From assembly GCF_016584665.1 (NCBI RefSeq), contig NZ_BBJB01000050.1, positions 1 through 64,000 on the forward strand: a stretch of 64,000 nucleotides of DNA, given 5' to 3'. This DNA comes from Pseudanabaena sp. lw0831 (GTDB taxonomy: Bacteria > Cyanobacteriota > Cyanobacteriia > Pseudanabaenales > Pseudanabaenaceae). Of the stretch, positions 40,362 to 51,200 are shown in pieces (positions within the stretch are counted from its first letter, which is position 1; each line of letters opens with the position of its first letter). Position numbers and translations under genes: made by a program. The notes below the pieces were generated by a model. It ran no database searches. It worked only from the letters and a program-made list of their open reading frames with translations, and was not told the origin of the DNA.

Positions 40362-41660
40362 ATGCTTATGAATCCTACTCGCCGCGAACAACTGAGAGAT
40401 CTCCGTCAAAGACTTCAGGTTTCACCCTTACTCGATCGCGAATCATTGGCAGCCTATCGGGTGGAGTATGGTGAGGATGTGTTGGCACAACTGGAAGAGC
40501 TGATCGAAGATTGCTCAAATACCAGTAATCAGTTTATTTTTTCGGGACATACGGGTTGTGGTAAATCTACGCTCTTGGCTGAGCTAAAAAATCGGATTGA
40601 GGGGCGGTTCTTTACGGTATTCTTTTCGATCGCAGAGTCTTTAGAGCGCTCAAGCGTTAACCATATCAATATTTTGTTTTTGATAGCAGTCGAGATGATG
40701 CGTCGTGCTGAGGAACAAAAAATTGCGATCGCCCCTAAACAAAAAGAACTTTTTTATCGTTGGTTTGATAAACATACACAGATAGAAGAAGAAAATACTT
40801 CGGCAGAGTTGAGTGCTGGTTTTGATTTTCTGAAAGTATTGCAAGGCAAGATTAAGTCCGATGCAGCGATTCGCGATAAGTTTGAGACGGAATTTCGCAA
40901 AGATTTTCGTTCGCTGCGAGAAACGATTAACTTGATTGCGACGGAAATTAAACTGGCGAGTAAATTAGAGGTTGTCGTAATTATTGATGATATTGACAAG
41001 CTGGATCTGAGTACAGTTCGGAATATTTTTAAGGACAATATTAAGGCGCTTTTGCAAACAGAATTTGCAGTTTTATACACGATTCCGATCGCAACCTTAC
41101 GGGATGGAGAGTTACGCTATAGCATCGAATCGGAAACTGAGAATCGGATTGTGTTTATGCCCGTTTTGAAGTTGTACGATCGCAAGAGTTTGTATCAGAA
41201 AAGTGCAGAACCAATTGAGGCAAATCTGAAGGTGTTGCGAGAGGTATTGCAAAAGCGCGACATTGATAATTTGATCGAGGTGGAAACTTTGGATCAATTG
41301 ATTCTATTAAGTGGTGGGGTGTTGCGGGAATTGGTGCGATTGACTAATGAATGCAGTCGGTTAGCCTTGGTGAAGTTACGCAGTCTTTCTGAAGATCGGT
41401 GGTTTACGGTTAAGATTGATGCTGAGATTTTGCAGGAGGCGCTGAATAATTTACGCAATGACTATGCGATTACCTATGGCACTGCGGATTATGAAATTTT
41501 GAAGACTACCTATGAGAAGAAGGAGCCTGTTGATCCGAAGCAAAAGGAGTTTTTGACATTGCTGCATAATGTGAGCGTGATCGAATATCGCAATGCGGAT
41601 ACTTGGTATGGGTTACATCCTTTGGTGGTGGATTTGTTGAAATTACGCAAAGTGATTTGA
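40362..41660 (+). CDS. P-loop ATPase, STAND/KAP-like, next to a TPR protein
   Basis: A 432-residue NTPase. Walker A is FSGHTGCGKSTLL (residues about 60-72). Walker B is VVVIIDDIDKLD (residues about 205-216). The N-terminal SPLLDRESLAAYRVEYGEDV and the C-terminal winged-helix-like region (EYRNADTWYGLHPLVVDLL) are typical of cyanobacterial signalling NTPases. Between them is LTNECSRLALVKLRSLSEDRW. The next gene encodes a TPR protein with a matching N-terminal region, so they may act together as sensor and ATPase. The gap to it is 286 bases with a repeat. Two ATGs at 40362 and 40368 are possible. Confidence 0.8.
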   Translation: MLMNPTRREQLRDLRQRLQVSPLLDRESLAAYRVEYGEDVLAQLEELIEDCSNTSNQFIFSGHTGCGKSTLLAELKNRIEGRFFTVFFSIAESLERSSVNHINILFLIAVEMMRRAEEQKIAIAPKQKELFYRWFDKHTQIEEENTSAELSAGFDFLKVLQGKIKSDAAIRDKFETEFRKDFRSLRETINLIATEIKLASKLEVVVIIDDIDKLDLSTVRNIFKDNIKALLQTEFAVLYTIPIATLRDGELRYSIESETENRIVFMPVLKLYDRKSLYQKSAEPIEANLKVLREVLQKRDIDNLIEVETLDQLILLSGGVLRELVRLTNECSRLALVKLRSLSEDRWFTVKIDAEILQEALNNLRNDYAITYGTADYEILKTTYEKKEPVDPKQKEFLTLLHNVSVIEYRNADTWYGLHPLVVDLLKLRKVI

Positions 41661-41742
41661 AGGAAAAAGTCTTACAGAGTGCGGCACACAATAAGCTACC
41701 GTGTACACACAAGTCATAAAACCTAGCTAAGTCAACAATTAA

Positions 41743-41821
41743 TCGCCCCCTAGCCCCCAATTCTGGGGGGACAAGAAAATAAAATCCTTTCAAAGTCCCC
41801 CAGAATTGGGGGATTTAGGGG
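41743..41821. repeat. Inverted repeat with G/C blocks in the gap
   Basis: GCCCCCTAGCCCCCAATTC (41743-41761) and GAATTGGGGGATTTAGGGGGC (41801-41821) are inverted copies, and the inner GGGGGGACA / AGTCCCCC also pair. This is an example of a GC-rich repeat family widespread in cyanobacteria and is similar to the in-gene repeats at 44769 and 49845. The gap 41661-41946 holds no gene. Confidence 0.7.
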
Positions 41822-41946
41822 GCTTAGATAAATCGAACGAAGACAGAGAGACTTGTGCGTAAACGTTAGCCTTTTTAAGAGAGGCTGGGGGGAATATACA
41901 CCCTAAAATTAAAATGTAGACAATATGTACTGATTGCCTAGTAATT

Positions 41947-43881
41947 ATGGAAGATGATGTCGTAGTTCAACAACAGAATGAGAAGAACTTGGCGCGGCTG
42001 ATGGTGTCATTGGAGACGAGTGCGCCGCGTTTGTCGTTGTTGTTGGCGATATGTGAAGATGATGTGTTGCGAGATGAGTTGATTGGACGGTATGAGAAGG
42101 ATTTGCCAAGAGGGATTGGGGCTTATCGGGTGAAGTTGGCGCGGGAGGAGCCGAGTTTGCGGATGGCTTTGGCAAATTTGGTGCAAAGGGAGCCAGCTTT
42201 GCATGGAAAGCCGATCGCGGTGGTGTCGGTGTTGGGCGCGGAGGTGTTGCGGACTTGGTTGCCTGTGATTGATTCTTCATCAAATGACGATCGCGTTGCT
42301 CAACAGACAGAACGAGAGAAGTTTTTTGGTTATTTGCAATGGACTAGGGAAGGCTTGCGGGAGTTTCCCTTTGCGATCGTGTTGTGGCTGACGCAGGAGC
42401 TTTATCGAGATATTGCGCGGAAGGCTCCTGACTTTTGGAGTTGGCGTGATGGGGTGTTTGAGTTTAAGTCGTTACGCAGATCGCTGATTGCGGGGGCGGT
42501 GGTGCGGGGAATGGGAATGGGAACTGGGGAGGATGTGGAAGACTTTCTCTATTCGATACCTGAGTTGGAGGAACGGATAGCGCAGGTGGTTGCAAAGTTT
42601 GGGGCGATGGATCGCAGTTTGATCACGCTGTATGGTCAGTTGGCAAGGATGTATGCGGCGCGACTGAGTGAGGGAGTTTCCGCAAATTTGGGATTTGAGA
42701 AGGATCTGGCGATCGATTATTTCCAAAAGACAATTGAGCTGCAAGAGCATTATGAATTGCAAGGGGAACTGGCGGAAACGCTGGAGGAGTTGGGCAGGTG
42801 TTTTTATTATCAAGATGAATATCCAAAAGCACTTTTGCAATATAATCGCGCCCTAAATATTTACCTCGAGATTGGCTCTCGTGTGGGAGAGGCGAACACA
42901 TTAAAAGCGATCGGCGATGTATTGCAATTTCTCAAACGAAGCACCGAAGCCTTAGAGAGGTATGAAGCGGCGCTGGCGTTTTACCGCGAGATCGGCGATC
43001 GTTTGGGAGAGGCGAACACATTACAAGCGATCGGCGATGTATTGCAATTTCTCAACCGAAGCACCGAAGCCTTAGAGAGGTATGAGGCGGCGATGGCGTT
43101 TTACCGCGAGATTGGCGATCGTTTGGGAGAGGCGAACACATTAAAAGCGATCGGCATTGTTTTGCGATTTCTTGCCCGTCGCACAGAAGCATTAGAGAGG
43201 TATGAAGCGGCGATGGCAATTTACCGCGAGATTGGCGCTCGGTTGGGTGAGGCGAACACATTACTAGAGATCGGCGATGAATTGCAATTTCTTGCCCGTC
43301 GCACAGAAGCATTAGAGAGGTATGAAGCGGCGATGGCAATTTACCGCGAGATTGGCGCTCGGTTGGGTGAGGCGAACACATTACTAGAGATCGGCGATGA
43401 ATTGCAATTTCTTGCCCGTCGCACAGAAGCATTAGAGAGGTATGAAGCGGCGATGGCAATTTACCGCGAGATTGGCGCTCGTTTGGGAGAGGCGAACACT
43501 TTAAAAGCGATCGGCGATGTATTGCAATTTCTTGACCGTCGCACAGAAGCATTAGAGAGGTATGAAGCGGCACTGGCGTTTTACCGCGAGATTGGCGATC
43601 GTTTGGGAGAGGCGAATGTCTTACATGAATATGGCAAGCTACAAGAAGATCCTAAAAGCGCTTTGGAATATCTTCAACAAGCCCAAAACCTTTACCGCGC
43701 GATTGGAGATCGCTACAGTCAAGGTAGAAACTTACGCATCATCGCTGAAATGCAGGAAAAGCAAAATCAACCAGAAGAAGCAATTAAATCTCTAGAAGAA
43801 CGTTTGCAAATTGGTCAACAAATTAACTATCAGCCATTCGTAACACAAGCACAAGAAGCGATCGCTAGGCTAAAAAAGTAA
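41947..43881 (+). CDS. TPR protein with N-terminal NTPase-like domain
   Basis: A 644-residue protein. Residues about 1-215 have LETSAPRLSLLLAICEDDVL, then YLQWTREGLREFPFAIVLWL and APDFWSWRDGVFEF, a domain I recall from cyanobacterial TPR signalling proteins, without clear Walker motifs. After it, TPR units of 40 residues with consensus ALERYEAAMAIYREIGARLG repeat at least six times, then three more degenerate units. Proteins of this type act as scaffolds, often with the ATPase just upstream. Its repeated part is nearly identical at DNA level (see the tandem repeat entry). Function unknown. Confidence 0.8.
   Translation: MEDDVVVQQQNEKNLARLMVSLETSAPRLSLLLAICEDDVLRDELIGRYEKDLPRGIGAYRVKLAREEPSLRMALANLVQREPALHGKPIAVVSVLGAEVLRTWLPVIDSSSNDDRVAQQTEREKFFGYLQWTREGLREFPFAIVLWLTQELYRDIARKAPDFWSWRDGVFEFKSLRRSLIAGAVVRGMGMGTGEDVEDFLYSIPELEERIAQVVAKFGAMDRSLITLYGQLARMYAARLSEGVSANLGFEKDLAIDYFQKTIELQEHYELQGELAETLEELGRCFYYQDEYPKALLQYNRALNIYLEIGSRVGEANTLKAIGDVLQFLKRSTEALERYEAALAFYREIGDRLGEANTLQAIGDVLQFLNRSTEALERYEAAMAFYREIGDRLGEANTLKAIGIVLRFLARRTEALERYEAAMAIYREIGARLGEANTLLEIGDELQFLARRTEALERYEAAMAIYREIGARLGEANTLLEIGDELQFLARRTEALERYEAAMAIYREIGARLGEANTLKAIGDVLQFLDRRTEALERYEAALAFYREIGDRLGEANVLHEYGKLQEDPKSALEYLQQAQNLYRAIGDRYSQGRNLRIIAEMQEKQNQPEEAIKSLEERLQIGQQINYQPFVTQAQEAIARLKK
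42841..43620 (+). repeat. Tandem 120-base coding repeats
   Basis: The period is exactly 120 bases (40 codons), from about 42841 to 43620. The units 43201-43320 and 43321-43440 are identical base for base; other units differ at a few positions (for example GATCGTTTGGGAG / GCTCGGTTGGGTG). This shows recent unit duplication and makes copy number likely to vary between strains. Confidence 0.95.
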
Positions 43882-43927
43882 TTTATGAGATCGCGAATCG
43901 TCTACCTTTCAAGAAAAAACAAAGCGT

Positions 43928-46900
43928 TTACTCCCATGCTTCCAACTCGATCGCAACATTACGAAATAGCGCCAGAATGCGATCGCGCCGCACTTCAAAA
44001 TTGGCAGCAACCAAAATAAACCCAATCCCTGCAAAGATGCCGAGCGCCCACATCAAGAAAGAATATTGGGTAACCAAAGTTACGGCTTGGGAGATCACTA
44101 GCAAAATAAAAGTGAACGTTCCCATAAATAGATAGGCACGGACTCGGAATGCTAGCCCCGCAACAATGAAGGCAGCGCTTAAGCCCCAAGTTGAGAGAGC
44201 AATACTGGGATTGGTAAAGGAATAGATAAAGGCAATTAGCCCCATTCCACCACTTAAAAGGCTTCTAAAAGCATGGCGTAGAGCTTTAGTGTTAGGCGAT
44301 CGCAGATTTGGTTCAACTTGAGCAAAATATAGTCCAGTGAAGCCAATCACACAAATATTGATCAAAAATTTGAAGCTGGAGAATTCATTCAGACTCTGGG
44401 ATACATTCTGGAAAATCGCCCAATCCCAGAGAAAAACAGTGATGTAAGTGGCGCGGATTTGGTCTTGGACTTTGGCATAGATAGCATAGAAAATTCCGAC
44501 GATGATTAGACATGGAATCGCGATCGCACTTTGAGTTATAAACGCAAAAATCAACGGCAATGCGAAAGCTGAGTGATGCCAAGGCTGTTCTGCCCAGCCC
44601 CATTCTTCCCAAGGTGGCTGATATAGTATCGTCCCAAAGATACAGGCGATCGCGGCGGCGTAGGGCTGAATAAAGTTGTTGATTAGCCAAGGATTAGGAA
44701 AAGCGAAATATAGGAAATAGGCGATCGCACCAATCGCGGTAGTTAGCCCTATATAAATCCAGAGTTCTGATCCCCCTAAATCCCCTTTATAAATGGAACC
44801 TGAATCCATCCCCCCCTTTACAAGCGGGGCTAGGAGGGATCTCTTGCCCTGCGCGATCGCATAGGCAGCTAAGGCGATCGCAACACCGCCGCCGAGGACA
44901 CCGCTAGTTGTGGCAGGATTTAAGAAGCTTCCTAATAATAGAAAGATCGCGCTCGCAGTCCAATGTAAATGCGCGGAAATGCCAATCTCTCTATATGAGA
45001 GTCGTAAATATGGGGCGATCCAGTTAGCGAATAGCTGGTAGGCGTAGGCGATCGCACAACCTAATACCGCAAGAACAACTAAACCATCGCCAAGGCTCCC
45101 ACCTTGAGGACTAGACAGCATTTGATAGAAAAGCAGTTCGTAAGCAGAGAATGTGGCTACGACCATCGAGAGATAGGTGAGAGCTTTGAAAACAGGATTA
45201 GATTGAGAAGATCTGCGTCCGATGCCGATGCCGATCAGTGATGTACTCAGTGAAAATAAACCTGTGAGACTGCTAAAGTTGCCGATCCTTAATAACGAAC
45301 CCATCACCCCATAAATTAATGGAATGATATCCCAACTGCGAGGATATTCATCTTTGCCTGTGCGTTTCATCCACCAATCGCCGCATAGCTGCGTTACGAA
45401 TCCAAGCGCAATATTGGCGATCGCCAGCTCAATTGCTGAGCCATTGCTAATCACAACTGCGCCTGACGTGAGAAGTTCAACACTCCAAGCGATTCCCCAT
45501 TCAGTCCAAAAAGGTGATTTACCTGTATCTTGCCAAATGCGATAAATCAACCCTAAAGTGACTAAAACGGTGCTGGGCAAAAGATTGACAAACAATTGAT
45601 CGTCTTGATTAAAGCCAAAAACAAGCGCGGCTTGAGATGTTTGCAGAAGCAATAAAGCCGTGGAGAGAATCGCTGCCCAGATATCGAAGGCTTGGGAATA
45701 GGATTGATTTAAAGGTAAATTGAGGTTAGCAACATGGCGATCGCGGCGGTATTTGAGCCAATGATTAAGAACATATAGCAGTAATACGCTGACAACTGCT
45801 CCATTAATGCCAAAGGTTAACTGAGCAATATAGCCACCTCCAAATTTGAATTGCCAGAGGAGCGAGGCGATAAACAATAAGCCATAGCCAACTGTATTAA
45901 AGGTGGTCAACAGCGATTTACTGCGGCGAGTATTAACCAGCATCAGCGCAAAAGCAACACCCAATCCAATTACCCGTGAGCCATCGCCATTCCAAGTTAA
46001 AAACTGGGCGATCGCTAGTCCCGCAATGCTCAGTTTAATCGCCAAATCGCGATCGGCAAATTCGCGCCAAGTCCCTAAAAAAGTGAGAGAGATTGGGACG
46101 CATAGCCAAGCTATCCCCCAATAACTTGAGTTAACTAACAATTCGCTATTGTTAACTAAATTGCTACCAACAAGATTTCGTCCTGCAACAGAAGAACTCC
46201 ACAGCAAGATATAGCTAAGCGCCGCTAAACTTGCGCCGATATGCCATGCACTATCGCGCCATGCTTGTAGATGAAGGTTTTCTCCTTTGGGGCGTAGGCT
46301 TAGCTTCCCAATCACCAAAACTCCACTCCATTCAACTAACATCGTGACTAAGAGAAATCCAGCCCATGCAAAGATGTCTGTGGAACGAGTGAAGAAGTAA
46401 AGCCCTGAGATGATCGCACTGAGAGTAACGATATGTGCGAAATAAACCAGACTATGCAAGTCTTTGCTTGTAGGCGAACGCCTTGCTTGGACGATGAATA
46501 GGGTTACTGCGGAAAGTGATAAGTTAACAAATATGGTGGACGGATAGCCAACGCTAAGAATGGTAAGTAAAACTCCAAATCCTAAAGCTAGTAATTCACC
46601 CGTATTTGCTAAATGATATTTTTGGCGATCGCGATAAATAGCCGCAATAACTAAAGTAATAATTAAATAGGGAAATAGTAAGATTCCAAATAAATTAATT
46701 TCAGATTGAGTCTGAAACCAAGTTAATAATTGCTGCGTGAAATCTCCTTTCCAAGCATCAGGAATAAGCCTTTGACCTAGCCAGAGAATTTGTAAACCCC
46801 AAAAGAATAAATAAGTTAAATCACTTGATTCCTCGCGTTTAATTAGGCGATCGCACAGCATCCATGCAATCAATAAACTAATCGTAAAAGTCTGCCAAGG

Positions 46901-48241
46901 ATATTTGTCCCAAACCGATACCAGCCAACCTAATCCGAGGAGGATTTGACCGAGATTAGACTGAAATGTAATTGCTGATGGATTGGTTGTGGTTAAACTT
47001 GATGCTTCAGAAGACGATCGCAACTTTTCGGACTTGTTAGTAATTTGAACTAAAACCCAGCCGCAAACTCCAAAAGCTAAGCCTAATTTAAAAACGGAAA
47101 CATTCCCAAATAAGAGCGCTCGACTAATGAGTAATACGGTACTGTAAGCTCCCGTAATCAGCGCCAATGGAAATGTCGAACTGTCGGCAGTATTTAAACT
47201 TTGGCGGCGATTGAGAAAGGTGGAGGTGGCAATGGCAATGATGCCCAGATAGACGGCGATTAATGGATAGTATGATGATAAGAACCAGCCGAGATGCAGC
47301 CAACCTAGAAACAAAATCGCCAAAATTGAGATTTGGCTAAGCTGCCTTTTTGTACGTTTTCGCGGTTTATTAGTTAACGAATCTTCAGATAAAATCTGAG
47401 CTTCTCGAAATACAAAGGATGTTTGTAATAGAAAAATTGCGATCGCTGAAAGTAAACAACCTGCGATCGCACTAAGCCCGATTCCCGCAGGATTTTTCAA
47501 TAAGCCTAAGCCATCCATAGCCCAGAAATTAGCTGGTACTAAGAGCAGTGTCACTAACTGCAAAGCACGAGTGGTCATCCGCAGACGCTCATTTTTGCTT
47601 GTCCAGAAACCCACGCCAAAAAAGCCAAGGGTATAGGCTAGCAGCAATAAATATTGTATTTGTGGCGAAAAGTTATCCCATTGACTAGCGGCTAGCAAAC
47701 CCGATGAAACCACAACCAGAAACACACCTAAAAACAACAGCCACATCGTGCTGAATTCAGAAAGTAGCGATCGCACAGTTTGAGCGACTTTGCTCGGCTC
47801 TTGCGGCGCTTTTACTTTTACGGGTATTTCGACAACACGCGATCGCGGCAATCTAGAGCCAGAAATATTCGCAGGTCGCAAAGTTGTTTCTGAATCTTCA
47901 AAATTATTAGCGGTCAATCTGGAAAGTACTGACTCAGCCGCTGTTGCTTTGATTTCGCAAACAAAGCGAGTTTCCCCAATCAGCTTTACTGACTTTTGAG
48001 TAATTAAGCCAAGCTCCAAGAATAAGTCTAGCCCTTGGAGAATCTGATCATTTTGAAATGCCACAATCGTCAGCCGATTTGCCGAACTTCGATTATTACG
48101 CCATTTAAAATCTATTTCAGAAATTAATCCCCACTCAAACCAAGCATCAAGCCCTTCAAGGACGACACTATAGGGGACTGAAATTTCCAGATCTAAGCGC
48201 AAATACTGCACGGGATTGGCTTGCATGGGCGATCGCTCCAA
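43928..48241 (-). CDS. Giant polytopic membrane protein (DUF2157-like)
   Basis: A 1437-residue protein. After about 150 hydrophilic residues with two small alpha/beta repeats (NDQILQGLDLFLELGLI; TRFVCEIKATAAESVL), more than 30 hydrophobic segments run to the C-terminus (MWLLFLGVFLVVVSSGLLA; YLLLLAYTLGFFGVGF). The first membrane pair resembles the DUF2157 type. The architecture suggests a very large membrane scaffold or transporter-like protein; the function is unknown. A GC-rich repeat is inserted in frame near the C-terminal third (44769-44842). Start at 48241 (MERSPMQANPVQYLRL) could also be the inner ATG six codons down. Confidence 0.8.
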   Translation of the reverse strand: MERSPMQANPVQYLRLDLEISVPYSVVLEGLDAWFEWGLISEIDFKWRNNRSSANRLTIVAFQNDQILQGLDLFLELGLITQKSVKLIGETRFVCEIKATAAESVLSRLTANNFEDSETTLRPANISGSRLPRSRVVEIPVKVKAPQEPSKVAQTVRSLLSEFSTMWLLFLGVFLVVVSSGLLAASQWDNFSPQIQYLLLLAYTLGFFGVGFWTSKNERLRMTTRALQLVTLLLVPANFWAMDGLGLLKNPAGIGLSAIAGCLLSAIAIFLLQTSFVFREAQILSEDSLTNKPRKRTKRQLSQISILAILFLGWLHLGWFLSSYYPLIAVYLGIIAIATSTFLNRRQSLNTADSSTFPLALITGAYSTVLLISRALLFGNVSVFKLGLAFGVCGWVLVQITNKSEKLRSSSEASSLTTTNPSAITFQSNLGQILLGLGWLVSVWDKYPWQTFTISLLIAWMLCDRLIKREESSDLTYLFFWGLQILWLGQRLIPDAWKGDFTQQLLTWFQTQSEINLFGILLFPYLIITLVIAAIYRDRQKYHLANTGELLALGFGVLLTILSVGYPSTIFVNLSLSAVTLFIVQARRSPTSKDLHSLVYFAHIVTLSAIISGLYFFTRSTDIFAWAGFLLVTMLVEWSGVLVIGKLSLRPKGENLHLQAWRDSAWHIGASLAALSYILLWSSSVAGRNLVGSNLVNNSELLVNSSYWGIAWLCVPISLTFLGTWREFADRDLAIKLSIAGLAIAQFLTWNGDGSRVIGLGVAFALMLVNTRRSKSLLTTFNTVGYGLLFIASLLWQFKFGGGYIAQLTFGINGAVVSVLLLYVLNHWLKYRRDRHVANLNLPLNQSYSQAFDIWAAILSTALLLLQTSQAALVFGFNQDDQLFVNLLPSTVLVTLGLIYRIWQDTGKSPFWTEWGIAWSVELLTSGAVVISNGSAIELAIANIALGFVTQLCGDWWMKRTGKDEYPRSWDIIPLIYGVMGSLLRIGNFSSLTGLFSLSTSLIGIGIGRRSSQSNPVFKALTYLSMVVATFSAYELLFYQMLSSPQGGSLGDGLVVLAVLGCAIAYAYQLFANWIAPYLRLSYREIGISAHLHWTASAIFLLLGSFLNPATTSGVLGGGVAIALAAYAIAQGKRSLLAPLVKGGMDSGSIYKGDLGGSELWIYIGLTTAIGAIAYFLYFAFPNPWLINNFIQPYAAAIACIFGTILYQPPWEEWGWAEQPWHHSAFALPLIFAFITQSAIAIPCLIIVGIFYAIYAKVQDQIRATYITVFLWDWAIFQNVSQSLNEFSSFKFLINICVIGFTGLYFAQVEPNLRSPNTKALRHAFRSLLSGGMGLIAFIYSFTNPSIALSTWGLSAAFIVAGLAFRVRAYLFMGTFTFILLVISQAVTLVTQYSFLMWALGIFAGIGFILVAANFEVRRDRILALFRNVAIELEAWE
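44769..44842. repeat. GC-rich repeat inserted in frame in the membrane protein gene
   Basis: TGATCCCCCTAAATCCCC at one end, GGGGCTAGGAGGGATCTC at the other. Read in the gene, it encodes SLLAPLVKGGMDS and SIYKGDLGGSEL, a hydrophilic insert that interrupts a run of membrane segments. The same peptide type occurs twice in the 5-oxoprolinase gene (49845-50021). Confidence 0.85.
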
Positions 48242-48284
48242 GTCAAAAAGCAGGAATCACCTTCATTATATGTTCAGTTGAACA

Positions 48285-51200
48285 TTATCCATAACCACCA
48301 CCACCAGGAGTTTCAATCATAAAGGTATCACCTGCTTCCATTTGAACTGTAGCAGTACTTGGTAAATCAGTAATTTCTCCATGATTCCTAATTACATAAT
48401 TATGTCCAGTTGCGGCTGATTCACCACCATTTAAGCCAAATGGAGGAATGACTCGACTACCAGACAAAATTGCTGCTGTCATGGGTTCGAGAAACTTAAT
48501 CCGACGAGTTACGCCATTTCCACCCTGATGCTTTCCATTGCCACCGCTATTCGCTCTGATTGCAAACTCTTCTAAAAGAACTGGAAATCGCCATTCCAAA
48601 ATTTCGGGATCGGTCAAGCGCGAATTAGTCATATGAGTTTGGATCGCATCAGTACCGTCAAAATCAATTCCCGCACCAGATCCACCGCATATCGTTTCAT
48701 AGTACTGATAGCGATCACTACCAAAAGTAAAGTTATTCATCGTGCCTTGCGAAGCTGCCATCACACCAAGCGCTCCATATAGAGCATTTGCGATCGCCTG
48801 AGAAGTCTCGACATTTCCCGCCACCACAGCCGCAGGATAAATAGGATTAAGCATCGAACCTTCAGGCACAATTATTTCCAGAGGGACAAGGCAACCAGCA
48901 TTAAGCGGAATCTCATCATCAACAAGAGTCCGAAAAACATATAGTACAACGGCCTTACAAACAGCAAGCGGCGCGTTGAAATTATTCGGAAGTTGCGCAG
49001 AAGTACCTGTAAAGTCAATCTTTGCGGTTCGCTCTTCAACATTCAAACTAACTGACACCACAATCTGACTACCATTATCAATAGGATAAACGAACTTCTG
49101 TTCATATTTTTCCTTTTTCCCTTTTCCTTTTTCCTTTCCTAAACTTGCGATCGCTTTACGAATGGCAAATTCGGCATTGTCCCGCACATGTCCCATATAG
49201 GATTGAGCAGTTGCAACACCATAATGGGCAACCATACGCTGAAGTTCTTTTGCACCACAAGCATTCGCTGCGATTTGGGCTTGCAAGTCAGCAATGTTTT
49301 GAGCAGGATTACGAGCTGGATATTGGCTAGAAGTCAGTAAAGCCAGAGTTTCGGCTTCACAAAAGCGTCCATTTTCCACGAGCTGAAAATTATCAAATAA
49401 GATTCCTTCTTCTTCAATACTAGTACTATTTGAAGGCATCGAACCAGGAGTAATCCCCCCAATATCCGCATGATGTCCCCGTGACGCGACATAGAAAGTA
49501 GGCTTTTCACTATCTCCAATAAAAACTGGCGTAATTACCGTGATATCAGGCAAATGTGTGCCGCCGTTATAAGGATTATTAGTGGCAAAAACATCACCAA
49601 GAAATATGCGATCGCCGCGATCGCGTATCAATGCTTTGACACTCTCACCCATCGAGCCAAGATGCACAGGAATATGCGGCGCATTGGCAACTAGTTCTCC
49701 CGCCCGATCAAAGATCGCGCAAGAAAAATCCAATCTCTCGCGAATATTAACGCTAGCACTAGTATTTTGCAGCGTAAATCCCATTTGTTCTGCGATCGAT
49801 TGGAAGAGATTATTAAAAATCTCCAGCTTAATAGGATCAGGGAGAGATCCCCCTAAATCCCCCTTGTAAAGGGGGACTTGAACTTCTTCTCCCCCCTTTA
49901 CAAGGGGGGCTGGGGGGGATCTATTTTCTGCGCGAGATAGAGATCCCCCTAAATCCCCCTTATAAAGGGGGACTTGAACGTCCTCTTCTCCCCCCTTTAC
50001 AAGGGGGGCTGGGGGGGATCTATCTGGAGATCGCTTCAATATCAAACAATCCTCCTCCGTCAATTCCGCTTCCCAATTTGGCTCGATCGCATTAGTCCCC
50101 GTCGCATCAATAATCAACGCCGCCCCAATAACACGATTGCCTATCCGCAAATCCTCACGCCTATATATAGGAGTTTCCAGCCACTGCCCACCCATATAAA
50201 CCCGCGCAGAAGCGATCGCAACAGCCTCCCCAACTTTTTCCTTTTTCCTTTTTCCTTTTTCCTTAAACGCCTTCGGCATTTTCATAATCATCTCTACTGC
50301 AATCGCCTCAACGATCAACGCTTTATCTGAAAACACAAAGCCATAACGCTCTTTATGTAAAGATTCAAAACTGGTTTGCAAAAACTCTAAGATCTCCTGT
50401 GAACAGAAACTCAGAGGATTAGCGATCGCAATAGTTAGTGACGAATCAGTGCCTGCATAGCGCAAACGCAAAGCTGTTTCGATTTGCAAACCTTCATCAC
50501 TAGCGCCATGTAAAACCTCTATTTTTGCATCTTCGCTCAGCTCTAGAGCAACCATTTCTAATTCTGCAAGCAACTCCAAACTAAGCTCTAACTCAACCGA
50601 GCGATCGCGAATTGTGCGAACATCTGCCAAACCAATCCCATAAGCTGATAGCACACCAGCATAAGGATGAATAAAAACTTGTGTCATTCCCAACACATCT
50701 GCGATCGCACAGGCATGTTGCCCCCCCGCTCCACCAAAGCAACACAACACATATTCGGTCACATCATAACCACGCTGTACTGATATTTTTTTGATCGCCA
50801 TCGCCATTTTTTCGACAGCAATCTCTAAGAAACCTTGAGCGACGACTTCGGGTAAAACTTGTTGACCTGTGGCTTGACCAATGGATTGCGCTAACTCTGT
50901 AAACTTTTGAATTACTATTTCTCGCTCAAGCGGTAAATCTCCATCCTTCCCAAATACTTTCGGGAAGAAATCGGGCTGTAGTTTCCCTAACATCACATTA
51001 CAATCAGTCACCGCCAACGCACCGCCATTGTGATAACAAGCGGGACCAGGGAAAGCTCCTGCTGATTCGGGGCCAACACGATATCTTGCACCATCAAAAA
51101 ATAATAACGAGCCACCACCTGCCGCTACCGTATGAATCGCCATCATTGGCGTGCTAAGTCTCACCCCAGCAACTTCTGTAGATAGCGATCGCTCATAGCT

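Noticed and set aside
43052-43573. Long minus-strand frame with repeated PLHTSLMLLCDGQEIAIHRR
   Set aside because: It is the antisense of the 120-base TPR units; the repeated sequence keeps all frames open.
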